Origin: Cladophialophora immunda
Taxonomy: Eukaryota > Ascomycota > Eurotiomycetes > Chaetothyriales > Herpotrichiellaceae
Direction: 5' to 3'
DNA length: 64,000 nucleotides
Assembly (NCBI RefSeq): GCF_000835495.1
Contig: NW_015622547.1
Location: forward strand, 2,294,001-2,358,000
Below the pieces are notes generated by a model. The model saw only the letters and a list, made by a program, of their open reading frames with translations, searched no databases and was not told the DNA's origin. A program made the translations under genes and the position numbers. This document shows, piece after piece, positions 52,631-64,000 of this stretch (position 1 is the first letter of the stretch; every line of letters starts with the position of its first letter).

Positions 52631-54050
52631 TCAAGTCTTGGACTTTTTGGCTTCGACGGGTATGGTCCCAACACTGTCTTCCAATATATCCGCCGCGCCG
52701 CGCTTCTTTCCCCTGGGAGTACCAGCAGCCGGTCGCCCTCCGCTTTTGAGTCTTGGCCAAGAATCAAAAGGGCTCCCTTTTTGAGTTGGACGACGACCAG
52801 CATCTATTATATCGGCTTCTTCATTTTTTGCAGGAGCAGGACCACTTGAGCGAAGTGACCTCCTTGTCGCTGGGCAGGGGGACATGTCGTTTGATTTATT
52901 GTGGCCGGACGCTCCCGAGGCATATTCCCTTTGATCGGTCGGTTCCTCAATGTCAGTCAAAGCTTCCTCCTCCCGTGCGGCCTCGCGTGCTTTTTGCTGC
53001 GCTTCAGTCTGGAAAAGTCGTTTTGGCTTGATTGACCGGCGGGTGAGGGTTCTGAGCCGCTTGACATCGGAGTCTTTGGGCGTGTGCTCCAAGAGACCGA
53101 GATCGCCATCATCAATGTCTTCTTCCTCTTCCTCTTCATCGTCAAATCGTCGGTAGACCTTCTTGCCACGGCTTGAGACAGTTAGCAATGAAACCGATGA
53201 CGAAAGAGCGTGCAACTTACAATACGTAAACCATGCCGTCGTCCTTCTGAATGGCCTCTTCGACCTGTGGATCCAGCTTCTTCCGCTCTCCACTAACCTT
53301 ACGGCGCTTGGAAGTCCCGGCAATTTTACGAGTAGAGGTAGTTTCCCCGTTCAGGTTCCGCTCGATGAAGGGATTGGACTCACTTTTGTCGACGTGAGGA
53401 ACTCTGTCACGAGAGTCGGTGTAAATTTGGACCTGCCCGCGGCCGTCATCATTTTCGACGGAGAAGCTTTCGAGTGAGAAGCCGTTGTAGCGTTTATTCT
53501 TTCGATCTCTTCTAGGGCTCTGCTCAAAGTCCACCAGATCGTTCACACTCAAGGTATTGTCTTGGAAGAGTGCACGGGCGGCCTTGCTTGCTTTGGGAAC
53601 CATTTTCTTCCTCGGAGTTTTGACCGGAGTCGGCAGCATGCCGTCGGAGATCGTGGTGGAGGAGGATGCCATAGGTTGAAGGTGCGACTTGGATGGAGGA
53701 AGCGTATTGGTGCTTGATGGGAGGGTGTCGCCGTTGGGTGATGGAGGCGAGATGACTTGGACACGACGAGGTGCCTTGTGCTTTGGTGTTGACTCAGGCG
53801 ACTGAATTCCAGGGGCCGTCCTGGGCCTTGATTTTCTTGATGAACGCGGAGTGGTCACTGACACATCAACTTCAGGTATCTTTTCGCGCCCATCGGGAGT
53901 GGTGTGAAGATTGGCGGAGGCAATTCGAGAGCTTGTTCTTGTAGCCCGTCGATTGGAGTAGGTATTAGAACGGTCATAAGCGGCGCCATGTAAAGGAGTC
54001 TGAGGAGTCTGAGGAGTCGATGCGATTTGAAGAGGCGGTGTTGAAGTCAT
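52631..54050 (-). CDS. Disordered Thr-Pro-rich nuclear protein, function unknown
   Basis: Exon 1 54050-53221, intron 53220-53172 (49 nt), exon 2 53171-52631; 456 aa. I do not recognise the family. Visible features: many minimal proline-directed kinase sites (PQTPQTPLH, SPESTPKHK, LPTPVKTPRKKM, HTPKDSD), several basic nuclear-signal-like patches (TSKRRKVSG, PRGKKRG), and a conserved-looking core spanning the splice junction, GMVYVFRGKKVYRRF, followed by an acidic run of Asp/Glu (DDEEEEEEDIDDGD). This looks like a cell-cycle-regulated CDK substrate, and it shares a promoter with DASH subunit Duo1, but function is not assigned. Both halves are clearly coding because the splice keeps the core motif. 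Confidence 0.8.
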
Positions 54051-54555
54051 TTTGTGCAGCGCACATGCAGCAGTGAAGTGGTGTTCTTCACAGGCAATTG
54101 AAGATGTTTCTGCCGGACCTGGGAATTCAAAGCGAAGGGGAGAAAGGACAATCTCAAGTCGCGCAACAGTGAGCTCTCCAGAAGTCAGGCAGTCCGGTCA
54201 AGAGCAGTGTAGCAAGAACAGATTACAACAAGAATACAGCGATCGCATCGTAAGGTACAGGCAAGATTGGAGGTCGAGGAGTTTGTTGGAGGTTGGGCCT
54301 CTGTCAGGTGCAGCGGCGTGCCAGGTGAGTGGCTGGGAACAGCACATCTTCCAGCGCAGTCAGTGGCTTGCAGGTCTGGGCGTCCAGGGTCCAGGGTTCT
54401 CATCCCGAGTGAAACGCGCCCCATCTCGACTACGCGTAAAGCGGCTTTTTGTGTGTTTGCGGTTTCCATTGCGGTCAAACCGCTGCGGACCATAGTAATA
54501 TGCAGACGACGGGGCATCCTATTTGACCCAAAATCATCTCTTGCTCTTCTACATC
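54051..54555. promoter_or_regulatory. Divergent promoter of the TP-rich gene and DUO1
   Basis: 505 bp between two ATGs. Contains an exact ACGCGT at 54432-54437, the MluI cell-cycle box bound by MBF in yeasts, plus an AACGCG 20 bp away. One 6-mer is expected by chance every few kb, so this is only suggestive. Confidence 0.45.
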
Positions 54556-55307
54556 ATGGATTACAACTCTTCTGGCTTGACCGAGGATGATTCTGCTGCG
54601 AGTCTTTGGCAGGGGCCTGCAGAACAAGAGGCCGTCGGCAAACAAGCGCGTGCTGGGAAGCACACATACCAGGGACAACAAGATTATGAGAAAAGCCTGC
54701 ATCAAGAACTACAGAGTGTCCGTCAGGTTAACGAGGCAATTGAAGGCGTTATACGGAGCCTCCACAAGGCGAAAGGCAATATGAGAGTAAAGATTCAATC
54801 TGCTTTCCTCCTACAGTTGATACTGATCGCTAACTTGGGTACCAGACTGTGAACAATACTGTCTCAGCTGCCTCACATCTTCTGAATACGTGGACAAAAA
54901 TCCTGTCTCAGACCGAACATAACCAGCGTCTTATCCTTGACCCTTCATGGCAAGGCACCAGTCAAGATATCGCGGATATCGAAGAGGAAGCCCTGGAAAA
55001 ACAGCGCGCTGCTGCTCGTCGAGAAGCCGAACAGGAGGAGAGGAAGAGAGCCGCAGCAAGACAAGCAGAAGAGGAACAGAGGCGCAAAACTGAGACGGCC
55101 ACCAAGCCTACGAGGGGGGCTTCGCGAGGTACTGGAAGAATCGGTGCATCAGGAAGAGGCGCCGCTCCAAGCACGCAATCCACATCTTACACGCAGGTAG
55201 GCGGCGCTAATACCAACAGCATAAAGCGAGGAACAAGCTCCAGCAGAAGAACGACGTCAGGACTTGGGCGAGGGGCAACTGGTAGAGCTCCTCGAGGCCG
55301 TGGTTGA
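54556..55307 (+). CDS. DUO1: DASH/DAM1 complex subunit Duo1
   Basis: Outer kinetochore protein that couples chromosomes to microtubules as part of the DASH ring. Exons 54556-54786 and 54846-55307 around a 59-nt intron; 230 aa. The Duo1 core runs across the junction: a first helix LHQELQSVRQVNEAIEGVI, then KAKGNMR joined to TVNNTVSAASHLLNTWTKIL, and LSQTEHNQRLILDPSW. Then comes a charged coiled-coil (EEEALEKQRAAARREAEQ) and a basic Gly/Arg/Ser tail that would suit microtubule binding. Length and order agree with fungal Duo1. Divergent from the TP-rich gene. Confidence 0.92.
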
Positions 55308-56609
55308 ATTCTGCCTTCCGTTTAATGGGTTTAACTTATTTTGCCACTGCCCCTTGGATCTACCGCAGAAATCTGTGATACACAACGAGTGGCAAGGACG
55401 AATGCAATCTCGTCGCTACCTAGGGAATCTGGAAAGTTGGAAGCTTGCCAACGTGCAAAAAAGTTTTTCTCATGGGCTCCTCTGATACCGGATGATTCAG
55501 ATATCTCTCTGACCTCACCGCGATCCGCACGAGCCAGGTGGGACATCATTTGTTCTCCAAGCCTGGTCCATCACTAGAGCGCGGAATGGAAGCGAGGGCC
55601 AAGTGAGCAGGGTTGAACGTATACCGCTCATTTCGCTGCTACTGATGCGTTGAAAAGGGGCGGTCAAGCCGGCCAAACCGTCTTGCGTGCTTTTAACTGC
55701 GGCACAGCGCAAGTAAGCAGGGCTATCAGATATCCTCGGTTCAATCTGGGTTACAGTGATACTGATTGACAAAACCTGGCGGGAATGAGGGCAGAGCAAC
55801 TGGAAAGGGAATCTGGTTTGCTCGAAAGGATGCAATCGCTCTCTGCCAGCGCAGATTACAGAGATCACAGCATGTCAAAAAGGAACATGGTGGTGAGACG
55901 ACATTAAGCCTCGATTCAAGAATGGCCTCATTGCTGCCGGACAAATCTACGACCTGGTGTTTGACAGGGGCAGTCTCCCGCGCAACCAGTCCAGATACAA
56001 TGAGGGACTCTGCCGCTCAGCCAAGTGCAATAACAATGGGAGAAGATGCAATGATTCAAGCGCGATTAAGCCTGCCCAATGACGGGTATTGGCATCTCGA
56101 ATTGTACGAAGCCAGTAACGTAGTAGGCCTTCTGTCACGATGGGACGTGATAAGAGGGGCACAAGTGAACATGAAGAGAACAGTCTACGTTAGTAGATAT
56201 GGCAAAGCAAGACCGTCCGCCCGGTCGTGACTCGAGAGCGTCAACAGCTACGAGACTGAGAGGTCAGAGTCCTCGGTACAGAGCGCAGAGGAGCCGATGG
56301 TAATGTTGTAGGGGACAAAGAGGTTGTAAAAGCAGCAAGGCCACAAGGCGGCCGCCAAAGGACGAGCCCGGCAGCATCAGCTTTGCCCGTCTATTATTGC
56401 TTTGAGCTACGAAGCAAGCAACGCCGGTCTGCGTCACAAACCAGCTTCATCATCCACCTCATTCCAATTGTCCATACCAGCTTGGAAGAGGAACCCTCTA
56501 CGGAAGCACTCCGCTTTACAACAAGGACGAGACAACGTGTTTGCCGTCAGTCTTACCACCGTCCGGGCCTGGCGAATCAAGACACGACCGACTGCGGAGA
56601 AAGTAAACA
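55308..56609. other. Intergenic region downstream of DUO1
   Basis: 1.3 kb with no confident gene. A plus-strand frame around 55766-56230 begins with TTG; its first ATG is well inside and its product resembles nothing. It may be pseudogenic or chance. Confidence 0.5.
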
Positions 56610-57254
56610 ATGAATTTCGCGCCATATCAGGATGCATCGCCGGAAATGTGAGTTGCGGCCATGACAGAATCTGAGGATGGAGGTAAACAGACAAAGGTAC
56701 TAATCAACTGCTCAAACAGAGAACGCGCTTTATCGCCTCCTCCTCGCACTTCCATCGATTCGCCTCGAGTCCGGTCGCCTCCTCCCCAGAACAAACCTAT
56801 ACAGCCCACAACTCGTGCCAGCGTCGGTACGGCGACACTGCTCCCTCCCAGTGCGTTTATTAACGATGTCGCAACTGGGCCATCGTTTGCCGGAGAACAT
56901 AGGGACCAGAGCTTGGAGGCTTTCGAGACAAGCCTGCCGTTAAGAGTAGACTATGAAGCAATGCTGGCATACCTCCTCCTCCCACCAGCCGGAGGCGTTT
57001 TTCTCCTCCTGTTCGAGCACAAGAGCGACTATGTGCGGTTTCATGCGTGGCAATCTAGCATGCTCTTCTCGGCCATTTTTTTCGTCCATCTGGTCTTGTC
57101 CTGGTCAAAGGTGCTCTCTTGGATGTTATTCACAATCGACCTGCTCTTGATCGGCTTTCTATCGCTTCATGCTTACCGAGACGTTGAGACCCTGGACCAT
57201 TTCGAAGTGCCTTACTTTGGCAGACTGGCGAATTCCTTTGTCGAGAATGAGTGA
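56610..57254 (+). CDS. Small multi-pass membrane protein, UPF0132/DUF4870-like
   Basis: 190 aa. I place the start at 56610 in a 38-bp first exon (MNFAPYQDASPE), intron 56648-56719 with donor GTGAGT and an almost perfect branch site TACTAATCAAC, then exon 56720-57254. The spliced N-terminus reads on into ERALSPPPRTSID. A single-exon start at 56661 is possible but would keep that branch site inside coding sequence. The N-terminal 95 residues are Pro/Ser-rich and cytosolic. From DYEAMLAYLLLPPAGGVFLL onward there are about three TM helices, with the family mark VRFHAWQSSMLF between the first and second. The C-terminus (VPYFGRLANSFVENE) matches the usual end. Function of the family is not established. 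Confidence 0.82.
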
Positions 57255-58630
57255 ACACAGATGCTTGCATCTGACAAAAGAAGTGCTCTGCTGCGGCAGA
57301 GTTCATGCTCTGTAGTTCCAGAGTTGGTGCGAAGGAAGGCTCAACCCGAATTTGCCCTAAAAGTTGATTCCGGGCATTGCATGACGGAGTACTCAAATCT
57401 CACGACGCCAGAGAACGAGGTACATGGATCGCCAGGGAGCGCACTTGACACTTCCCTGACCCGCATCGCCTTTAGACACCGGCGCATCTCAGAACTGTCG
57501 CCTGTTTTGCCCCAGCTTATAAAGGCGCTACCGATCGCCAGACCAGCCGCTTACTCTTCCCAGCAATGATCTGAATTATATTCGACTGCCTTGAAGCCAG
57601 TTTGATAGGATACGTCCTAGCTGGGCGGGAAGGTTGAGTTCTTCGGCTGCGGCAAGGAGGGCTGTGTAGCCTCTGCCTTGTCAATGGGGCTGCATCTGTC
57701 AGTGATGCCTGTGCCCGTTGCACTTTGTCTTGTGGGTTCTTGTCCATGACGAGATTTCGGGTCGGACACTATGTTCACCCATCAACGGCTTTCCGTTGAG
57801 CGAGAAAGGGACAGGCGTACACCGATTGGAATTGACGACCGAGCTGCCCATCGAATGTGTCCAGAACCTCTGTCGGGATCCAATGCTCTAAAAGCAAACA
57901 TCCATAACATGAATATCCAGGGCAGCCCACGGCGGGAACTTGACTCGACATTGCTCCATAAGCAGATCTACATGGGCTTCACTATGCTTGTGTAGCCAGC
58001 TACCGTTGCAGTCACCGCTTCCAAAGGAAATAGACATTGATGCAGAAGCTCGGTGGAGAGAAATCAAGAAGGATAGGGACGGCAGCCTTGGAGAAAGAGT
58101 CTTTGGTCAAGTTCATAGACCAAATGGGGGTTAGAAATATAATATAGTGCCTTTGACGGTACTTGAACGTTGATAACCGGGTGTGCAAGCAGAATCGCTC
58201 TCAGCTCTTTTTTTCCCCATGTAAGACACCAGAAAGCTGGGCTGACCCCTTTTTGCTTCCAAGAATCAATGGTCCAGCGATCCCTACGACCAGACAGTTC
58301 GATTCTTTCATCAACAAACAGTTGCCACGTAGCGTTGCACTTGACTTTGAGAGATAGACACATGCAGAGAGCATACTGACTCTCTGTCTCAACTGTCGTC
58401 CGCGGCATTTGATCCTTGTCCCGACCCGACATTCATTCACCCTCGAAGCAAGGCGCATCAGTCCGGAAAATCAAGGGACTGGACGGGTCTGCGAGGCCTA
58501 ATCCACATTGCCTTCTATCCTCGGGCACATTAGCCTCTGAGATGTCCCCGAGCACGCAAGGTCCTGTTTCATCCATGCCGACACCAAAACCGGCCTCCGG
58601 GACAGATCTCAAAACGGGCCACTGGCGGTT
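57255..58630. other. Gene-poor spacer
   Basis: About 1.4 kb between the small membrane protein and the 3' end of the double-zinc-cluster regulator. An ATG frame at 57261-57569 (plus) shows no domain and starts 6 bp after the previous stop, so it is most likely 3' UTR. Nothing else supported. Confidence 0.5.
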
Positions 58631-61487
58631 CTACCCGGGCACGGAAGGCCGAGGGTCGCCGTGCTGGACGTAGTTCTGCGTGTCCTGTGTCGTCGGGTCA
58701 GGATTGAGCGGCAGCCATGGAGTATAGTCCGCGGCGTTCCAGGTGATGTAGTCGGACATCTCCATCGCGAGTTTGGCGTAGTCGTCGGCAAAGTCGTCCG
58801 AGGCGGAAGCGTCGAGGAAGCAGCTCGCGTCTGGGAACAGGCCAGCCGACCCGACGGGGTCCACGGTCGCGTGGTTGTAGGGCTGGTCGTTGTCGGTGTT
58901 GAGAGTGCTGTAGTCCTGCCTGATGTCGGCGGAGACTCTGGTTATCGAGTCGAAGCCCGTTGGGCGATGAAGCCCGGCCGTGTAATGCGGCGGAGACGTC
59001 GCATTGTCCAAAGCCGAATGGAATTCTCCAGCGTCGGGGATTCTGGTCACGATCCTTGAGTCTCTCCCACGATGGCGTCGATCGGCCAGCAGCGGACTCT
59101 GCACTTGCTCCATGGCGCTGGATCCTCGACCATCCTCTGCTAAAGACGTGATCATGCCACCCTGGGACGCTGGACTCTTGGTACTCTGGCTTTCGTGCCG
59201 GCGCATCTCCGCGCGAGCCATCCTGAGTATCGAAACGTTGGACAAATGGTTGGAATCCACGGGGCTCGAGATCTCGACATTGTCGTCTTCGTCGGCCGAG
59301 GACCTAGGGTCCCATTCGAGAGCGATCTTGGAGAACCCGAACCGGTGCAAGAGGGCGACGAGGGGTCGTACCTGCATATTGTAAGCTGCCTGTCCTTCTT
59401 CAGTCCCATGGGGCGCGGCGCTTGAAACCTACATGGACATGAGAGCCATCTCGCCCCATCAACGTCATCAGTCTGGTGTTGCAGCGGATGTTTGCTTCTG
59501 CTGAGCTTCTTTCCCTCTGCCGACGGTTCTCTGTTGTAGTGCAGTGGATGATTTGTATCTTTGTCGTTTCGTAGGCGGCGGTGAAGCAAAATGGGTCGTC
59601 AAATGGTCGAGTTCCGTGTTTCAGTCCAATACCGATCAGCCGCGAGACCTCGTCGGCATGGTGACGGCAACGTCGTTGGCAGTCTCGACGGAAACCCTCA
59701 GAGACCTCCTCGAAGGTGGCGGCAAGGGGGAAATTGAATCCAGGAAGCGATACACGCGTCAGGTCGGACACCGCCGTATGGTAGAAAAGGTGAAGAGCAA
59801 AGACTGGCCCGAGCATGTTCAATTCCTTGAGGATGTACATGTTGAGATCGGTGATACGAAGTTTCGCGGGGACATTCGCGTACCACGACTCCAGACGATT
59901 GAGTAGGTCCACAAAGGGGGAGTCTGGGCCCTGAATATCGCTCGCGGAGAGCGATCCTCTGATCAACCTGGGGAGCACGGCTGGTCAATTATGGCAAAGA
60001 TCAAAACAAACCAACATACCTAAGGACCTGAGTGCGCAGCTGGACAAGGTAGACGACTTGGCCTCGGTAGTCAACGGGTTGGATCGCTTCTGGACTTTCC
60101 ATACTCTCGAGTCTGGGTAGTTCCTGTTCGTCAATTGGAACTTGAGACAAGAATTCGGACTCGGGGCGAGGAAGAGGGATTTTCGGGATCGTGTCCTTAG
60201 ATAGACTGTGCGCATCGACGCCCGAGCCGACAATGCCATCGAGGATGAAGCAAGACCACATAAGCCTCCTGCGGCTCTCATGCTCGCAAGATTCGAAGCC
60301 AGACCTCACGCTCGACCTGGAGGTAGCATCAAGGCCAAGGAGACGAGCCAGACGTTGGCAACAGCCGGCCAACACGAAGGCAATGGCGTTTCCGCAAGCA
60401 CCAGCGCCGTATTCTGAGATGAGGACCAAGGCCTGAACAATTTGTCAATTCAGCCCCAACAAAAGATGTTATTTTCTTAGATCAGGTATGTTCACCATGA
60501 GATTTTGCAGGGACGGGATGGCCATGTCTTTCATCGCGATTTCCCTGGCCTTTCTCGCCCACTGAGCACCAGGCACCTCGGTTTCATCATCAGAAAGGCA
60601 GAGAGGCCGATGAGTGTCCCAGGACAAGTACTTTGCTCCAAAAGCGCACATTATGTAGATCAATGCTTCATTGTATTCGTCTGTCAACGCACCTCTCTCC
60701 AGGGCGTAAATGAAGGTTGGCTTGTGGATAAAACCCAGACACCTCAAGGGATGGACATGATCAAAGTAAGCATCGATCAGGGATCGTAGCACACCCAAGT
60801 CCTGCGGAATCGAGTCATCGTTGAGCCTGTGCGCGATGAGCCACGCGTTGGACTGAGACTGCGGAATCTCCAGAGTTCTTACCAGGTTGTCCCCACGGCC
60901 TGTTCCCTACTCGAGGCGCTGGTCCGACCCAACCTGGTTTGTAGCGGAGTTGTTTGGATAGGGGGACTGGCAACGTGGCTGGGCGAGGACACCAAGTGTG
61001 TTGGCGACCTCGGGCTGTCTCTCCTCGAAATGTCTTCCTGGCCTGGGTAGGTGCACGCGAGACCCTTCTGGCGGCACCGTTCACAGTTCGGTCTCGTCCG
61101 GGAGCATCGACATTTGGACCGCCGGCATTCGACACAGGAACCAATAAAGCGCTTGACGATGCCCGACGCTTCGAAGATGCCAGCGGCAGACCGACTCAGC
61201 TCCGCCTGCGACAGCGGCCTCCCAGCATTCGTGTATCCGGGGCATTGAACCTCTAGGCGGACGCAGGCACTGCACGCTGGCTGGGCCCGATCGCATTTCA
61301 CCTTTTGCGGGCGGACCGGTTAGCAACAAGTTCCACCTCTGTCCCAGCAATGGCACCTGAGGGCACCGACCTTGCGAGCCCGACAAATGAGACACGCTGA
61401 TGGCCGCAGATTAGTCGCGTCATCTCATGATGCCAAACCAATGTGTATCTTACGGGCTTTCGGTCTGGAATCGACCTGCTGTTCCAT
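58631..61487 (-). CDS. Transcription factor with two tandem Zn2Cys6 clusters
   Basis: Start ATG at 61487 (MEQQVDSRPKAP). Exons 61487-61454, 61396-61371, then from 61301, with further introns near 60.95, 60.46, 60.0 and 59.4 kb; about 820 aa. Cluster 1 is split over exons 2 and 3: CLICRARK joined to VKCDRAQPACSACVRLEVQC. Cluster 2 follows some 30 residues later in exon 3: CVECRRSKCRC then SRTRPNCERCRQKGLACTYP. Each has all six cysteines in C2C6C6C2C6C spacing. Then come a Ser/Pro linker and the fungal-specific domain (LRSLIDAYFDHVHPLRCLGF; YGAGACGNAIAFVLAGCCQR; ESRRRLMWSCFILDGIVG; LNRLESWYANVPAKLRI). Joins with clear support: LQNLM to ALVLISEYG, QVLR to LIRGSLSAS, SHVH to VRPLVALLHRF. The acidic tail (DDFADDYAKLAMEM) could activate transcription. 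The gene downstream of the sugar porter on the same strand; it may control it. Confidence 0.87.
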
Positions 61488-62081
61488 AGGGGGCGGGAAT
61501 GTCACATGTCTGTTCCGGAGCGAGCGGCGAGAGGTCGAAGGACAAGCTGAACAGAAGGTTGATGCTGTCGGCGGCTCGCTCGCATCTCGGCGGGCCTTTA
61601 TATAGAAATGGGAAGCTTGTGGAGAGACAGGGAGATTTGCCTCCTTTGCCCCTTGGAGCCCGAAACTCCGCATTCCCCCGGATAAAGTTCAGTGAAGAAG
61701 AGGGGCAAATGGACGGCTCACAGGTTTCAATGGTCTCTGCGTCGTGAAGATCTTCTCTCATTGTTACCGCGTGGCTACCGGGTCTGCTCTAGGAAAGGGT
61801 GAGCCACTGTGTGCTGGTCTTGTGTCACGAATGGTCATGGTCTCTACGCAGCCCGACGCTCGAGACAGCAGATGGTTCGTTTCGTGGTGGGCTTTGGAGA
61901 GATATTGTCCTAGGGAGAGGGCGACGTGCACAGAGTAATCAATATCTTATGCGCACGGTAACTATTTTACGAGGAGGCCTGTTCTAGAGTATCGTGAGAT
62001 AGAGACTTGGCCGTTGTTGTAGGCATGCAATGCTCGTTTGGGGGCAACTATACAAATCTCTCTCTGGCCACACTTCTGAGC
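61488..62081. promoter_or_regulatory. Promoter of the double-cluster regulator / 3' flank of the sugar porter
   Basis: 594 bp between two minus-strand genes. Short open frames only. No binding site named. Confidence 0.55.
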
Positions 62082-64000
62082 TCACGCTTCCTCATCCTTG
62101 GTGGTATACTCCACCTCGTGCACCTCGGTGGCTTCAATCTTTTCCGCCGCCTGAGTCTTGACCTGTCCAAACCTGCGCATGGGAGTGCTTGAGGCAAACA
62201 GCTGATCCACCTCTTCCAAGCTGCGGTTCTTAAGTTCGGGGATGAAGAGATAGGCCACGAAAAACATGGCGGCACAGATGGAGCCGTACACAAAGCCAAC
62301 CTTCCCACCGAGCCCGGCGTATTGGTCGTTGATCAGGTAAGGGATGGTGAAGGAAGTGACGAAGGTCGTGAGGACGGAGATCACGCAGGCCAGCAAATTC
62401 GTCTTCTCCTTGACTCTTGTCGACGCAACTTCGCTGACAATAATGTAGGACCTGTGCAGGGCAAGGAGGTTAGTTCTGAAGGGCTTGAGACGCTCTTTGG
62501 AGGAGGATACTAACACTGGTGCCCACGAAAGACTGTACCCGGCTCCAAAAAGCATGACGCTGGCAATCTGTGAGAAATTAGCATTTCGAGATTGTTGTTA
62601 TCGCCCGGGCATGCCGCATATAGTTGCTTACGCTCATGTGCCTTGCCGCCTGGGTCGGGTCTGAGATTGTGGAAAGGCCTCCTAAAATAAGTAGAAAGAG
62701 CGCCATCATGAATGCGCCGAAGAGAAGGATCGGCCTGTGAGGACATTGTCAGTAAAGAACTGACCCTGGCAAATCTCTAAATTGGAATCTTACCTGCGAC
62801 CAACGGAGTCGACAATAAACCAGGTGAAGATGAGACACACCAACGAGACCACGTTATTGAGCACTGTGAAGACAAATGCCTCGCTTGCAAAGCCTTGCTG
62901 TTGGTAGAAGATGACCGAATACTGAGAAACGAAAGCCTGGCCCGTGATTTGCTGTCCAAACATTGCAAGCACGGCGACGGCCGTTCGACGCTGGAGCCAC
63001 GGTAAGCAGCTGGACGCACAACACCATGACGATATACTGACCCTATTTGTCTTGTCAAACACCTCTCCCCAAGTACCCTTGCTCTCATTAGCACGCTCTC
63101 TCTGAAGCATGGCGATGTCGGACTCGATTTCGCCCATCGGCTTGCTGTTCTTGGAGATCTTCTGGAGGGATTTGACGGCGTCTTCAGTGCGATGCTGTGA
63201 GAGGAGCCTAGTCCGAGACTGTATTCAGCCTTGATGTCCCCATATCAAACATTCAGCTCAGAAAACTCACCATCGAGGCGATTCGGGTAGCATAAACCAG
63301 AGCAGTGCCAGAAGTCCTGCAGGAATGAATTGAAGACCGACCGGGATTCGCCAGCCCGCGTTGCTCTTAAAGTCCTTGGTGCCCAAGTTGACCAGTGAGG
63401 CTACCAATTGACCCAGGATGATCATCAACTGGATCGTTGCGTTCCTTTTGTCCCAAGTTAGCTTAGATGCCCAAGCCAGTCGGGTCAAAGTGTGGTGTGT
63501 TGATAGCCATGGCCGTCGACAAAATCGGTACACGGAAACTCGTCACGTACATCATTCCTCGAAGCTCACGAGGGCTTGTTTCAGCAAGGTAAATAGGTAC
63601 CACAATGATCGTCAATCCGGTTGTTGCAAAATTCATCACACGGCCCACTGTAAACTGCGCTGCTGTTGTTGCCGCGGTTTGCAAGGTAATACCTCTTGTA
63701 AACTTGTCGTCAGATCGGCATCCCGTATAGCGATTTCATACTCCTTACATGAAGCCATTGGCAATCAGGATCGCTATCGCCGGCTTTCTGCCAAACTTTT
63801 GAGCAATCCAGGCGCCGCAAATGACACCCTGATCCGCCAAACATCAGTCAAGGGACCTCCCAGCGATCGGTAGAGGACCACGCATACCAAAGCTTTTCCG
63901 AAGAAGGGCACCGAAGTCATGACAGAGGAGAGATACGCTGGCAGGGCGTATTTCCCCGTCTTCTCATAGTATTGGCCGAATATCTTTCCGAAGCCTATAT
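62082..64000 (-). CDS. MFS sugar porter (hexose/alpha-glucoside transporter family), 5' end beyond the window
   Basis: Minus-strand gene entering from the right edge; stop TGA at 62082. At least seven exons with short introns. Readable segments from the edge: IGFGKIFGQYYEKTGKYALP, LTDCGVICGAWIAQKFGRKPA type loop between TM2 and TM3, then FTVGRVMNFATTGLTIIVVP and IYLAETSPRELRGM, VPIYLAE being a sugar-porter signature, LLALLWFMLPESPRW before the central loop, a central loop with RTEDAVKSLQKI, FGQQITGQAFVSQYSVIFYQ in TM7, and the C-terminal VAYLFIPELKNRSLEEVDQLF, a PETKG-type motif variant. The tail is acidic and ends KDEEA. The substrate is likely a mono- or disaccharide; the first one or two TM helices and the start are outside. 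Confidence 0.88.

Noticed and set aside
55766..56230. Plus-strand 154-codon frame downstream of DUO1
   Set aside because: Starts with TTG, no recognisable domain, no splice structure; probably chance.
56661..56719. Single-exon start at 56661 for the small membrane protein
   Set aside because: A spliced start at 56610 uses a consensus donor and a near-perfect branch site and gives a better N-terminus, so it was preferred.

Overview
This window is nuclear DNA from a filamentous ascomycete (Pezizomycotina). Short spliceosomal introns of about 46-90 nt interrupt many genes. The content includes Zn2Cys6 regulators, a HET-domain protein, a DASH complex subunit, seipin, a CSC1/OSCA-type channel and CCR4-NOT subunit NOT1. 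Chaetothyriales or another Eurotiomycete would fit the gene content, but that placement is a guess. GTG and TTG starts were not accepted, so gene starts are placed at ATG and exon joins were worked out by eye from GT/GC..AG sites and reading frame.

Left part (1-10.9 kb), metabolism: an ACSS3-like short-chain acyl-CoA synthetase with a peroxisomal -AKL end, a convergent Zn2Cys6 regulator, a phenol-hydroxylase-like FAD monooxygenase with two GC-AG introns, and a divergent DHA1-type MFS transporter. Together they could be a small catabolic or detoxification neighbourhood.

11-21 kb, an accessory island: a secreted HExxH peptidase lacking an ATG start; a divergent pair made of a HeLo-like/pseudokinase protein (13142-14728) and an apparently active protein kinase (15024-16639); about 1.7 kb of gene-poor, AT-richer sequence with transposon-like ends; and a HET-domain protein (18336-20540). 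The divergent pair has the composition of the animal RIPK/MLKL necroptosis module (kinase plus a membrane-domain pseudokinase). Beside a HET gene it is the best candidate in the window for an undescribed cell-death or allorecognition system.

21-39 kb: a peroxisomal enoyl-CoA hydratase (-SRL), a very large ZNFX1/Hrr1-like helicase with NFX1 zinc fingers, a PHD-finger chromatin protein, a four-HMA copper P1B-ATPase, and an acetoacetyl-CoA synthetase with a poly-serine N-terminus and very high GC.

39-57 kb, core cell biology: seipin, a CSC1-like channel, NOT1 (2,120 residues), a disordered TP-rich protein divergent from DASH subunit Duo1, and a small membrane protein of the UPF0132/DUF4870 type.

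58-64 kb: a transcription factor with two complete Zn2Cys6 clusters in tandem, and the 3' part of an MFS sugar porter that runs off the right edge. No tRNA, rRNA or CRISPR array was seen.
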